Origin: Muscardinus avellanarius
Lineage: Eukaryota; Chordata; Mammalia; Rodentia; Gliridae
Length of the DNA stretch: 64,000 nt
Direction of reading: 5' to 3'
NCBI GenBank assembly: GCA_963383645.1
Contig: OY726563.1
Location: 37,641,331 to 37,705,330, forward strand
A program made the translations under genes and the position numbers. The number at the start of each line of letters is the position of its first letter. Position 1 is the first letter of the stretch. Shown here piece by piece: positions 12,236 through 23,251 of this stretch. The notes beneath the pieces were generated by a model. The model saw nothing but the letters and a program-made list of their open reading frames with translations, did not search any database and was not told the DNA's origin.

Positions 12236-12349
12236 ATGAGATTCATACACCATGAATGAGCTATATAATGACCAAGCCCAGGGATAGGCAGAATCATGAG
12301 GCCCTTGCTGACCACAGCCTTCTGTCATATACATACATCATGTTCATTT

Positions 12350-12476
12350 CTTTTTTTGAGACAGGGTCTTGCTATGTTGCCTAAGCTGTTCCCAAACTCC
12401 TAAACTCAAGCAATCCTCCTGCCTCAGCCTCCCAAGTAATTGGGATTAAGTGCATGAACCACTGGCACCTGGCTTA
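12350..12476 (-). repeat. 7SL-derived monomer without ID half
   Basis: 'gagacagggtcttgctatgt', 'cctcctgcctcagcctccca' and 'cactggcacctggct'. An Alu/B1-like monomer that ends without any tRNA-derived half, unlike its neighbours. Confidence 0.8.
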
Positions 12477-12559
12477 GGTGACAATTTTTTTTTAAATTCA
12501 GATTATTATATGTACTTCTTCCTTTTCACATATCCCCTTACTATCTAAACATTGCTGCA

Positions 12560-12800
12560 GATGCAGGAAGCCCATAAAACTTGAGTGATACATCACATGA
12601 TTGCCAAGTTAGAAATTGTGGCCTGCATCAAACAGGCAACAAGAAGCCATTAAAGTTTCCCAAAAAGCACAGGGAGAGGATGAGGCAGCACATCTGAAGA
12701 TACCATATCTAAGAGTGTAGTGGGGGAAGGGAGAGTGAGATTCAAAGAGGGATAGTCTAAAGGCAAAAGACTTGTAAAGAGGTGACTGCCACATATTAAC
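12560..12800 (-). repeat. Possible L2 fossil
   Basis: Weak antisense similarity to the L2 3' coding part ('agaagccattaaag', purine-rich block). May belong with the clearer L2 at 14720-15990. Confidence 0.35.
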
Positions 12801-12865
12801 CTGAGGATCTTAAGGAAGATGACTGAATCATAGCATACACACTAGAGTTCAAAATCCCTGCAAAC

Positions 12866-12948
12866 AATGCTGGGGGCGTGGCTAAGTGATAGCATACTTA
12901 CCTAATATAGCATGTGCAAGCCCCTGATTTCATCTCTAGCACTAAACA
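12866..12948 (+). mobile_element. ID element (stand-alone)
   Basis: 'gctgggggcgtggctaagtg', 'agcatgtgcaagcccctgat', 'catctctagca': a tRNA-derived ID monomer with no B1 half. Confidence 0.75.
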
Positions 12949-13272
12949 AATCCCTGCTTCACAGAAATATATGGGCCCCTATGTCTAGTATGCTACCCCA
13001 AGTGATAACACAAGGACTTCAAAGTTCATTCTTCTCTGTCCTCTCCCTTTTGATTAAGGCAACACTAAGTCTGTTTTGACAACAGTAAGTTGACTTAATT
13101 TTTGATCTCCCAAAAGCTCATCTATAAAAAAGAAAGCAAGCTTTACACTCACAGCTTTTTCTAGACATCAAATCTAAAGACACTGTTTTGGTTTCAGTCT
13201 TTTTTCTTACCATGATCTTCCACTTAGATCAAAGGATATGGTTACCATGGTAGAGATATGAAGTTTCTCTGT

Positions 13273-13700
13273 AGTTGGGTGTGGTGGCGCACGCTTGTAA
13301 TCCCAGCATTCAGGAGGCTGAGACAGGAGGATTGCAGTTCGTGGATAGACTCAGCTACTTAGTGAGGCCCTCTGTAACTCAGTGAGACCCTGTTTCAAAA
13401 TAAAGAATAAAAAATAGGGCTGCAGCCGGGCATCGTGGCGCATGCTTGTAATCCCTGTGCTTGGGAGGCAGAGACAGGAGGATCGCCCAGGTTCGAAGCC
13501 AGCCTCACTGGCTTAAGAGACCCTATTCCCAAATAAAAATATAAAATAGGTCTGGGAGTATAGCCTGGAGGTAGAAGGGTTTCCAGGAACCCCAGTACCA
13601 CAAAAGAAATAGGGCTGGGGGTATAGCTCGAAGGTAGAATGCCCCCAGGTACCATCCCCAGTACTGTAAAATTAAATAAATAAATAAAATAAAGTTTCTC
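13273..13700 (+). mobile_element. B1-dID SINE, split by a younger SINE
   Basis: Outer copy: the B1 half ends in its linker at about 13422, and the ID half resumes at about 13607 with 'gggctgggggtatagctcga'. An (AAAT)n tail follows. Confidence 0.9.
13423..13606 (+). mobile_element. B1-dID SINE, 'ccaggaacccc' subfamily, nested
   Basis: Inserted in the linker of the outer SINE. An 11-bp duplication 'aaatagggctg' lies at 13412-13422 and 13607-13617. It carries the subfamily change in which the tRNA B-box region reads 'gggtttccaggaacccc'. Confidence 0.93.
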
Positions 13701-13715
13701 TTTGACGTACATTTT

Positions 13716-13908
13716 GGGAGCCAAGTATGATGGCCCATACCTGTAATTCCAGTACTTGTGAGGCTGAGACAGGAAGATCACAGGTTCAAGGCCAGCCTCA
13801 GCTACTTAGCAAGACCCTGTTTCAAGACAAGAAATACTAAAAAGGGCTGGGGCATAGCTCAGAGGTAGTACATCCCTGGGTTCAATCCCTAGTACTGAAA
13901 AAAAGAAA
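13716..13908 (+). mobile_element. B1-dID SINE
   Basis: Full copy with a short A-rich tail. Confidence 0.9.
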
Positions 13909-14079
13909 GCTGAATACATTTTAGGATTTTTAAAAATGATTCAATTTACAGATATATATCAAATATATATATAATGGATCTCTTGGGTGGTAAAAAAGAA
14001 AGGCTTTTAAAAGTCTAAATGTGGTATGTATGCTACCAAAATTTGGCAACCCATGGTCCCGGGAACAAATTCCACAGTA

Positions 14080-14719
14080 GATAAATTTAAGCATCTAGGA
14101 AAAGGGTACAAATTGGGATGGGGAGAAAAATAACCATCTAGAAAACAATGTGACCCTCAGAACCTGTGCCAGGTCCCTCAACAGTGTTCAGGAGCCCAGG
14201 AGCAAAAGAGAACGTTCAGGGACTTCCAGACCGGCAATCATGGCCAAAGGGCCAAAGTGGGTGGACTGAAGATGCTGAGAAGTCTCTGGCTAAAAGATGA
14301 GGAGAAATGGTGGAAAATCATATGGCTAGGCCATCAAAAATGACTGCAGTCAATTTACGATCTCCATACTCACCTGACCTCCTGACTGCTCGCAGTACTG
14401 GTTTGCTGTATCTCTTTCCTGTGATTAAGACCCTTAACCCCTCTCTCCCATGAGCTTCTTTCCCTAGACATATGTAGAGACTCAAGTCTTTGACTTCCTA
14501 GAGATGAAAAGCCTCCTTCCTCCCTGAGTCCTGCTTCCATTGCTGTCTTCTCTCCCTTCCCATCCTCCACCTTCATATTTCATGAAACAGAAGTCTGCAC
14601 TCCATGAGAGTCCTTTCTCCCTTCATTTTCTCCTTCACACTGGACTGTCATGCTACCTGTTTGGCCTTATCTTGCAGGACAACATACTATTCTAGCTTTA
14701 GACAAGTCTAGGTATCTAT
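14080..14719. other. No gene; pyrimidine-rich stretch
   Basis: Unassigned. 14350-14660 is rich in CT on the plus strand. No splice-bounded reading frame with recognisable similarity. Confidence 0.5.
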
Positions 14720-14817
14720 AATTTAAGACATGGGTGAAAAGAGTAAATGGGCCAGAGCTGTAGAGGATTAAAGGAAACTGGATTTTGTTTTGAGCAGAGA
14801 ATATAAAGCATCACTCT

Positions 14818-15018
14818 GACCTGGCCATGGTAGTGCATGACTATAATCCCAGTACTTTCGAGGCTGAGACAGGAAGATCACAGGTCTAAGGCCAGCCTCA
14901 GCAACTTAGCAAGACCCTCACAACTTAGTGAGACCTTGTCTCAAAATAAAAATAAAATAGAGGTGGGAGTGTAGTTCACAGGTAGATTGCCCTGGGCTCA
15001 ATCTTTAGTACTCTCCTC
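14818..15018 (+). mobile_element. B1-dID SINE inside L2
   Basis: Full composite copy whose tail grades into a CA microsatellite. Confidence 0.9.
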
Positions 15019-15022
15019 CCCA

Positions 15023-15023
<1 letters not shown>

Positions 15024-15072
<49 letters not shown>

Positions 15073-15102
15073 ACAGAGACAGACAGACAGACAAACAGGA
15101 TC
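15024..15102. repeat. (CA)n followed by (GACA)n microsatellite
   Basis: About 22 CA units, then GAGACAGAGACAGACAGACA-type repeats. Confidence 0.95.
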
Positions 15103-16009
15103 AATATGAACACAGTACAAAGAATAGTGTATACTGCAATAGTCCAGGCATGAAATGATGGTGGCCCAAGTTGGAGTAATGGGATGTAGAAATAGTGAAA
15201 GTGATCAAATCCTGCATTTGCTTTGAAGGTAGAACCAGAAGGATTACTGATAGATCGGATGTAGAGTACAGGAAAAGAGATGGGTTGTCAATAGTTCCAA
15301 ATATACTGCTCTGAGCAACTCAAAAGATGGAGTCTTATACACTGCGATATGATACAGTGGAAGAGAAGCCAGATGAGAGGTCAGAATTCTATTTTGCACA
15401 TGCTGAGATTGAGATACCACTGAGACAAGCAAATAGAAATGTTGACTAGTGGGTGGATATATGAGTCTGAAGCTCAGTAAAAAGGTCAAGACTAGATATA
15501 AAACCTTGACATATATCACCTGATGGTTAGTATTTAGGGTTATAGTACTAGATTGAATGATTATAGTGTGGAAAGGCAGCCAAGACTTAACAGTAAAATC
15601 CCCCGGTGTTAAGAAATCAGGGAGGTGTATAGAATTAGCAAAGGGGGTGAAAAAGGAGTAGCTAGTGAGACTGGAATAAAACAGGAGAGCCTCATGTCAC
15701 AGAAACTGTTAAGAAAGCATGTGATAGAAGAAGGCATGCTTAACTGGGTCAAAGGCTACCAATAAGTCAAATGAAGATGAGACTTCAGAGTTGACCCCTG
15801 ACTTGGCAATAGGGAGATGATCATGACCTTGATCAGAAAGTTTTTGGCAGAGTCAGAGGGACAGAAATATCTTATGAACCATATGGCTTTTTGAATAGTC
15901 TGGGTAAGGTATTGCAAATCAAAACTCAAGTTTCTAGTATTTATAAATTGCTTAAAATAACCCAAGCTCAGAAAAATGTTAAGAAATAAATAAAAAGATT
16001 GTCTGAATG

Positions 16010-17220
16010 TCATCTCCTCTTGAAGTCTTCCTGGGCTGCTAGAGGTAGAACATTCTGTCCCTACATAGATCTTCTAATAAATCCCTGAAGGTCACCCTGC
16101 CTTTAATCATTTCTATACTTGCCTACTATCTCCTATCTGTATTACTAGGTATACAATACCTAGGACACAGAACATAATGAATATTTTAAGATAAATAACA
16201 GATGAGGCCCTTGAAAGAGTAACAGTGGTGCAGACAGAAACAAAAACACTCATAAGGGTTCTTCTTAATCCATTCAAGAAATGAGCCTTCAGCAGTATGT
16301 CCATAATTCCTATGTGGCTATCATTATGCTTTGCATTTTATATTTAGTTCTCTATTTATGTGTTTATATTGGACACTAGACTTTTATTTCCTGAGAATAA
16401 GTACTTCATGGCCTGGCACGCTCTAGGCACTCAATGAATATCTACTGAATGAATAGAATATAAACTGCAGTTTATTTTCAAATAATTTTAGCCACCTGAT
16501 CTTTCCTTGCCTGTGTTGCCTGGCTTAGATCTATTTAAATCTAATGTAAACATTTAGAATTCTGGGAAATAGAAAACCCAGGGAGTGGAAGCATAAACTT
16601 GGCCACAAAAAGAACAGGAAAATTGGAGGCCTAGTGTTAACATTCCAGCTTTGCCACTTATGGACCATGTGATCCTGGAGCAGTCACTCTATATCTCTAG
16701 AGGCCTCTAATTTTTGTCATCTCTAAAGTAAGAATAATAACACCTGTTTCACGAGATAGTGGTTAGGATTCAATGAGAGAATAACTAAAATTATAACTGC
16801 CTGTTAGCATTTATTATTCTCTCAAGGGTAAAGTCTTGGTATTGGCTGTAAGAACAGAGTTAGAGCTCCAGTAAAAAGGACCAAGTTTATTCCCTAAATA
16901 ACTAGCCTGAGTGCTAATATTGTCTCTTCTACAAATAGATTTTAAATAATATTTTCATCAATAATATAAAGTGAAAATTTTATATGACTTAGAATTTAAT
17001 TTTCTACATTTGATTAACTTTATAGATTTATCTCCACTTTGATGACATTATTGGTCATATTAATATTTGTTTCATGACCGTGCACAACTTATCTGATTTT
17101 CATTCCTTGGTCAACAGTCACTTTTAACACTGTTCCTATTAGTTTTGTGAATACAGAGCCACACAATGTCTTCTCATTCAGTATCTAATACAATGCCTAA
17201 TAGGGATACAGTCAATAATT
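16010..17220 (+). repeat. L2 and MIR fossils
   Basis: 16010-16190 and 16330-16462 ('gcactcaatgaatatctact') are L2 3' sequence on the plus strand. 16640-16800 ('tttgccacttatggaccatg...tctctaaagtaagaataataa') is a MIR on the minus strand. 17120-17220 is weakly L2-like. Confidence 0.65.
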
Positions 17221-17361
17221 CGTGAACTTTACTTTCTGCATTTAAGATTTATTTTTGGCAACCAATTATAGCAAAGAGCAAAACTTATGCATATAGATTA
17301 CAGTTACAGCACTTCAAAAAGGATTACAAGTGTGGAGTGGTAGAAGCCAAAGACAAATTTG

Positions 17362-17695
17362 CCTTCAGCTTTTCCCATTGCTGTGACCAAAATACCTGAC
17401 AAGGCCAACTTAGAGGAAGAAAGGGTTATGGTGCTCACAGTTTGGGAGGCTTTTGTCCACAGTTGCTGGCACCATGCAACAGGAAGCATGGTGAAGGGAT
17501 GCAACTATCACATCATTATATAGCAATGGGAGGAGAGAGAAAGGGGAGGGAGCGAGGGACCAATACAGTCCCCAAGGCCATGCCCCTAGGGACCCACCAC
17601 CAGCCATACCCTGCCTTAGAACACGTCTGCATTGGGGACATGCTTTTAACATATGAGTCTTTGGGGGGACATTTCAAATCCAAACCATAACAAAA
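17362..17695 (+). mobile_element. MaLR-type solo LTR
   Basis: Runs from 'cccattgctgtgaccaaaat' to 'catttcaaatccaaaccata', resembling 59495-59942 and 49459-49806. The ends correspond to MLT/MST-like LTR consensus. Confidence 0.65.
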
Positions 17696-18097
17696 TTCAT
17701 GCAGAATTTGACTCTTAAAATCAGCCTTGAAGTATGTACTAGATTTGTCTGGAAAAATAAAAGAAAATGCTGCTGGGGCATGTAAGAAAAGGACCAGACT
17801 CAGATTCAGAGGATCTCCTACAGTAGTATGAAATAGCTTCAAAAGTTAATATGGAAATCTATTCAGAGACAGCCTTAAGTGGCAAAAATCACATACTTAA
17901 GTTACATCTCATGAGGGATGAGGCTCATTTCTGCTATTTCTAGAGGATAAAACAGTGGATTTAGCTTGGAGAACCCTCAACAAAGCTAGCCTTTCCTATC
18001 CTGGTCACCCCCACAGCAGCAAGGAAAAGGTAAGGGGTTAGAAGAAGCAAGGGTAAAGAAACTATGCCTGTTGCTTTGAGGACAGGCGACCTACTTC

Positions 18098-18099
18098 AA

Positions 18100-18138
<39 letters not shown>
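18098..18138. repeat. (AC)n microsatellite
   Basis: About 20 AC units. Confidence 0.97.
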
Positions 18139-18139
<1 letters not shown>

Positions 18140-18394
18140 CTCCTATGAACTCTTACTAGTACACTTTTGTATGTCATATGATGTATAACAGAACTTTTTG
18201 AATTTAAACATTAAAATCAGCCAAAAGTTGAGGAAAACCCCAAATCTCTAAAATTCAAAATGCAGTTCAATAAAGTCCATGCTAAAGTGATGAGCAAATT
18301 CTTTACACAAATAGTAGTAGCGACATGCTTATGAGATATTTCTAGTTCTCTTACTAAATAAATCAGTCAGACCCAATCCTTAAAAATAATAGTT

Positions 18395-18606
18395 TTGCCA
18401 CGCATAGTGGCACACACTTATAATCCCAGTCCTTGGGAGGCTGAGATAGGAGGAACACAGGTTTGTGGCCAGCCTCAGCTACTTAGTGAGGCCCTCTTCA
18501 ATTTAGTAAGGTTCTGTTTCCAAATAAAAAAATAAATTTGGGCTGGGAGTGTAGCTCAGAGTTAGAACACTCCTAGGTTTAATCCCCAGTACAACACACA
18601 CACAAA
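18395..18606 (+). mobile_element. B1-dID SINE
   Basis: Full copy with CA-rich tail. Confidence 0.9.
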
Positions 18607-18611
18607 GAATA

Positions 18612-18730
18612 GTTTTAGACGGGGCATGGTGATGCACACCTGTAATCCCAGTATTTGGGAGGCTGAGAAAGGAGGATCACAGCAACATAGCAAGAGTTTT
18701 GGCAATGTAGCAAGACTCTAAACAAATTAT
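18612..18730 (+). mobile_element. B1-dID SINE, B1 half
   Basis: B1 half beginning 'gacggggcatggtgatgcac', degraded after the second cttag-type motif. Its ID half may be the piece at 19083-19172. Confidence 0.75.
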
Positions 18731-18848
18731 TTTCAGTGATGATTACTTTTTTATTCTTGTGTTTTCTACTTAAAACATGATATCTGTGCCATTAAGTATT
18801 ATAGATAGGCTTTCTTTTTTTCTAGACTGTCAAAACTGGTAAATGAAC

Positions 18849-19061
18849 TTTTTTTTTTTTTTTGGCGGTTCTGGGGATGGAACCCAGGGGCATTTGACCT
18901 CCGAGCTACAACCCCTGCCCTATTTTTTATTATTTTGAAACCGGGTCTCACTGAGTTGCAGAGGGCCTCACTAAGTAGCTGAGGCTGTCCACGAACCGCG
19001 ATCCTCCAGGTCTCAGCCTCCGAATGCTGGGATTACAAGCGTGCACCACCACGCCTGGCTA
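18849..19061 (-). mobile_element. B1-dID SINE, young
   Basis: Reverse copy with intact CpGs ('gaaccgcgatcctcc'), flanked by 'aaatgaactttttttt' on both sides as target-site duplication. Confidence 0.93.
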
Positions 19062-19082
19062 AATGAACTTTTTTTTAATCAA

Positions 19083-19172
19083 AAAAATCCTGCTTCAAAA
19101 TAAAAATAAAATAGGGATGGGGATGTAGTTCAGAGGTAGATGCCCCTGGGTTCAAATGCCAGTACTAAGAAT
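19083..19172 (+). mobile_element. ID half of a B1-dID SINE
   Basis: Linker 'caaaataaaaataaaatagg' plus ID half 'gatggggatgtagttcagag'. Probably the remainder of the element begun at 18612. Confidence 0.75.
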
Positions 19173-19443
19173 GGGGGGGGGATCACCTTAGATAAAAGCA
19201 ATTATTACTGAAATATTTCCAAAACATGTAGATTTTATATTGTGAATTCACACATTCAAACTGAAAACAACAAAACATACTTAAAAAAAGTCCAGTAATG
19301 CCAATTCCTATTTTATTCTAATTAGCATAGCACAAAAATCCAATTTTGTACTATTAGAATTCAGAATTGTATACCTTAGAAATGAACTACTTGTGGATGT
19401 TTGGTATGAAATACACATACAAACCCATAAGCTTGAGGTTTGA

Positions 19444-19457
19444 CACTATAACCTCTT
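19444..19457. repeat. Target-site duplication, left copy
   Basis: 'cactataacctctt' is repeated exactly at 19869-19882, bounding the L1 derivative between them. Confidence 0.95.
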
Positions 19458-19868
19458 TTATTTATTTATTTATTATTTTTTATTGGTGCACTGTATTCAT
19501 ACATCATAATGGTATAAAGAAAATACTTTTGTAGACATACATGCACACATCACCCAGTTAGCCCCTACCCGATCCCCACCCCGTTCCTGCCGTGTCCTCG
19601 GGTGTGAGGCCGGTTTATCTCCTCTCTGGTTCTGAGCTCCGTTCTGAGTTCCCCTCCTCTCTGGAGCCTGGTGCTGCAAGGGAAAATGGCGCCTGCCGCT
19701 TCGTGCCGTGGCTCCGGCTGCAGCACTGCAGTCTGATTTCTTTCTGGTGTCTTGTTTTTCCAGACCTCTTTTTCTCTGTCCCTTGTAATTACATTTTTTG
19801 TTTCTCTGCTGATGGTGTTTTCTGACTATGAAAGGCACTGATTTTGTGGTAATAGAGATTGGTTGTTC
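19458..19868 (-). mobile_element. Internally deleted L1: 5'UTR fused to 3'UTR
   Basis: Read on the minus strand, the 5' part (19868 to about 19588) matches the 5'UTR of the L1 at 41701 from its position 41753 onward ('caatctctattaccacaaa', 'ctcagaaccagagaggagat', 'cctcacacccgaggacacgg'). At about 19588 it jumps to L1 3'UTR ('gaacggggtggggatcgggt', 'gtgtgcatgtatgtctac', 'gaatacagtgcaccaataaa') and ends in an A/T-rich tail. ORF1, ORF2 and the rest of both UTRs are missing. A perfect 14-bp duplication flanks the whole unit, so the fused molecule itself was retrotransposed. It is 5'-truncated by about 50 bases relative to the full 5' end. Confidence 0.9.
19674..19792 (-). other. 119-bp GT...AG segment (possible intron) in L1 5'UTR
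   Basis: On the minus strand it starts 'gtaattacaag' and ends in a pyrimidine-rich acceptor-like 'cattttcccttgcag'. The L1 copy at 41701 lacks exactly this stretch: its sequence passes from 'aaacaaaaaaat' straight to 'caccaggctccag'. The borders fit removal of an intron in the other copy's history. A lineage-specific insertion is the alternative. Confidence 0.6.
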
Positions 19869-20109
19869 CACTATAACCTCTTAACAGTGAATGGCAACCT
19901 GCCTTTTAATCTCATGACTGAACTGGTGCTCAGTCTCAGTCCAAAAAAATTAAACAAATGTTGCAGCAAATAATATATCCAAAAACATACTATCCCCAGA
20001 TCAGTGATCTTTAGTATCTCAACTCCCTGATTCCCATCCCATTTATGACACTATTTTGGAAAGGCATCAGCTAAATCTGACTCACTGCATCACATCAAAT
20101 TAATAACTG

Positions 20110-20295
20110 GGCGGGGCCTGGTCATGCACACCTGTAATCCCAGTACTAAGAAGACTGAGATAGGAGGATTGCAGGTTTGGGACCAGTCTGAGCAACTTGG
20201 ATCCTCAGTAACTTAGTGAGACTCTGTTTCAAAATAAAATAGACTGGAGATGTAACTCCGAGATAGCCCTTGGGTTCAATCCCTGATACCACCCA

Positions 20296-20296
<1 letters not shown>
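20110..20296 (+). mobile_element. B1-dID SINE
   Basis: Full but diverged copy; the tail grades into a CA repeat. Confidence 0.88.

Positions 20297-20347
<51 letters not shown>
20297..20347. repeat. (CA)n microsatellite
   Basis: About 24 CA units in the tail of the SINE. Confidence 0.97.
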
Positions 20348-20349
<2 letters not shown>

Positions 20350-20403
20350 AATTTTTTAAAAATAATACCACTAATCCTTCCTAGTTGATAAAAATTGGAA
20401 TAC

Positions 20404-20592
20404 CATTTTTTTTATGGTACTGGGGTTCCTGGAAACCCTTCTACCTCTGGGCTACACTCCCAGACCCATTTTTATACTTTTTTAAAATTTGGAAACAGGG
20501 TCTCTTAAGCCAGCTCTGGCTTCGAACCTGCGTGATCCTCCTGTCTCCGCCTCCCAAGTGCAGGGATTACAAGCATGCGCCACCATGCCGGG
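20404..20592 (-). mobile_element. B1-dID SINE, 'ccaggaacccc' subfamily
   Basis: Reverse copy: 'ggggttcctggaaacccttc', 'cttaagccagctctggcttc' and many CpGs kept; young. Confidence 0.93.
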
Positions 20593-21404
20593 TGGAATAT
20601 CAATTTTATCACATGCTTGGATTGATGAATAATCAGTACATTGTCAGAGACCCTACAGAAACCATGAACTCAAATGAACAAGCAGGCTATAGTTATTAGT
20701 GTCAGAAACTGTTGATCCATTTTTAATCTGTCTTTCAGAGCCCCAGTGCATCAGAATCTCTTGTTTCTTTCTAGGCTGTGCTCCAAAGCCCAGATGTTTG
20801 ACAATCACATGAAAAAAAAAATAGGAAGAGCACAGAGTTTGGCATCCACCTGACAGCTCACTAGGAGCACCATGAACTAGAAGCCTATCTTTGCAGATTC
20901 AAACATCATTTCTGCAATCATAATAGCTAAGAATAGGAGCTCTGTTCTATGCACTTTAGAAGCACTGAACTCTAATTCTCAGAGAAAAATCTTTTATATG
21001 CTCCATCATTATACACATTTTATAGATGAAGATTTTGAAGCACCGAGAGTTTAAGTAATTTGCCCAGGTTCATTCATCTAGTGGTGAATGCAGGATGCAA
21101 CTCAATGCCTGAGCTCTTACACATTAGGCCTTACATTCTCTGAGCCTTCTTGGAGAGAAGTAATAGGTATCCCTTGTTTAAGTTATCAGAGTTGAAAGTG
21201 TTATTTTTGCTTTTGACAAGCATAATAGCAAAAATGACTCCCCTGGCCTGGAAGGGAAGAAATAGGTCAGGTAATTTGATCTAGACTCAATCCCTTTAAA
21301 AGCAGGGCAGATATTAGAAGAGAGTGCTAGAGAAATCCATCGACAGCAACCAGCAGTTACTGGAAATGTGAGGCCTGAAGAAAGCCAGTTAATACCTAGT
21401 ATTT
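20593..21404. other. No gene; MIR at 20935-21130
   Basis: 20935-21130 is a plus-strand MIR ('attttatagatgaagatttt', 'taagtaatttgcccaggttc'). The rest is unassigned. Confidence 0.6.
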
Positions 21405-21482
21405 CAGGAGGTGGGGGTGGTTCATGGTAGAGCACTTGACTGGCATGTGTGAGGCTCTGGGTTTAATCCCCAACACTACCCA
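21405..21482 (+). mobile_element. ID element
   Basis: 'ggtgggggtggttcatggta', 'ctggcatgtgtgaggctctg', 'gtttaatccccaacac'. Confidence 0.75.
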
Positions 21483-21534
21483 AATCAGAAGGTGAATAAG
21501 CATTATCAGCATGTATTTTTCTAATTACTTTTCT

Positions 21535-21625
21535 TTTAAATTACTTTTTATTATTTTTAATTTTTAATTATTTATTATTTAATTATTATTTTTATTACTT
21601 TTCTTTTAAATTACTTTTTTAGGCT
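21535..21625. repeat. AT-rich tract with short direct repeat
   Basis: Almost purely A/T. 'ttacttttcttttaaattac' occurs at both ends, suggesting a small tandem duplication. Confidence 0.85.
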
Positions 21626-21796
21626 AATAGAAAATTTGATATAGAATTATCTAAAACTATCATTCTTAGATATGCCTGCCTGATCTGGTTCTTGAACTAC
21701 TTTCTGTTCTATGAAAAGTGTGAGTTTTTTCTCTCTTCATGTCGTATTTATTTTAGAAATTCATTTTATCTTGTCTTCTTTTCTGTGTTTTTATAG

Positions 21797-21865
21797 AGAA
21801 GTCGTCACTCAGCAGATACTGTGGATGGTGGATGCCAAGAGAAAATAACAAGAACACCGCCTCGG
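21797..21865 (+). other. Candidate exon antisense to EFHC2 intron 1 (weak)
   Basis: 69 bases, open in one frame, between a pyrimidine-rich acceptor ('ctgtgtttttatag') and a donor 'CGG|gtaaag'. No protein similarity recognised. It could easily be a chance match. Confidence 0.2.
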
Positions 21866-22395
21866 GTAAAGAGGAATGTTAGAGCTCATGGCCATAGGAG
21901 CGTGAACACTATCATAACTTATTAATAAAGTTAAATCATTCTAAAAATAAGCTCGAACATATGAATAAAGAAGCATTTCAGAGAAAACCTCAAAAATTTT
22001 AAGTGAATTTTCTTCTCTCTCAAATGACCTTGGAAAAGTGTTATGCTTCTGATTCTTAGCCATCAGCTCCATGAAGCAGTAAGACTAATTTTATACATTT
22101 AACAATGTATTTCAATTAGTAAAGTAGAAAATAAAATTTAAATAAGATTTAGAAAAACGTGCAGCAACTTCCTCAGAACTCTGATTTTCTGTCAATAGGT
22201 CAACGTAAGGCATCAATCAATAAAGCAAATTCTAAAGCCTTCCCCTAAAGCCAGTTAAAAAAAAAAAAGCCTCACTCACTTGCTACAGTGGGTTAGTACA
22301 TGCATTCCCAAATTTTTTTTACTTGTCAGTCTCCACTTAAAACCTCAAGAAAAAAAAATTCAGTTTTACAATTCTAGAAAAGTAGTTTGCTCTTG

Positions 22396-22600
22396 CCGGG
22401 CATGGTGGCACACACTTGTACTCCCAGCATTCAGGATTACATGGTTCATGGACAGCCTCTACTACTTAGCGAGGCCCTTCAAAACTCAGTGAGACCCTGT
22501 TTCAAAAAATATATAAAAACTAAAAAATAAGGACCGGAGGTGTATCTCGGAAGTAGAATGCCCCTGGTTTCCATCCCCAGTACTGAAATAAAAAAGAAAG
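22396..22600 (+). mobile_element. B1-dID SINE, young
   Basis: Flanked by 'aaaagtagtttgctct' on both sides (22378-22393 and 22601-22616). Internal small deletion in the B1 half. Confidence 0.94.
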
Positions 22601-22941
22601 AAAAGTAGTTTGCTCTCTTGAGCCAAGGGACAGATGTGAGTGATGCTGCCACCCATTCACTTCCTGCCTTGAGAGGTATTTATGATGCCTGGAGCTTCAG
22701 CAGCCATGATAGGATTATGTGCAGAAAGGTAAAGTCAATTGCAGAAATGCTGAGATGATGTTGAGCCTCGGAGAATATACCAGCAGCCAACTACATCTAG
22801 ACATACTACGTGGTAAAAAAAAAAAAAAAAAAAAAAGATTTCTGCTTGCTTAAGCTTGCTTAAGCTTCTACTGGCCAGATAATCCACTACTTGTTTGTAC
22901 AAACTATTACAATGCAACTTCTAAAACCTGTCCTTTTTCTT

Positions 22942-23030
22942 AGCTTTCTTTTCAGAGTTCTAGGAATCAAACCTAGGGCCATGTACATGCTAGGCAAGCA
23001 CTCTACTACCAAACTACACCTCCAGCCCTT
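22942..23030 (-). mobile_element. ID element
   Basis: Reverse ID monomer: 'ctaggaatcaaacctagggc', 'ctaggcaagcactctactac', 'ctacacctccagccct'. Confidence 0.8.
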
Positions 23031-23251
23031 AATTATTTTAACAGAATAAGATTTTCATTTGGTCTAAAGGGTAATTATCTTTATACATTGGAAAACTTAA
23101 GGAGGACAAAGAAGAACCTTGACAGGGAAAAACAAAGTGGGTGTTTTGATCAGATTTTTCTGTCACCATGCCAGCCTCAGCAACTTAGAAGGCCCTCAGC
23201 AACTTAGTAAGACCCTATTTCAAAATAAAAAATAAAATGGGGCTGTGGGTG

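Larger units (their letters stand above)
14720..15990 (-). repeat. L2 (CR1-like LINE) fossil
   Basis: Antisense of the L2 reverse-transcriptase C-terminal region: 'caatagtccaggcatgaaat', 'tgaaggtagaaccagaagg', 'tgagattgagataccactg', 'atatgagtctgaagctcagt', 'caaaggctaccaataagtca'. Many indels and no open frame. Interrupted by a SINE and microsatellites. Confidence 0.75.
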
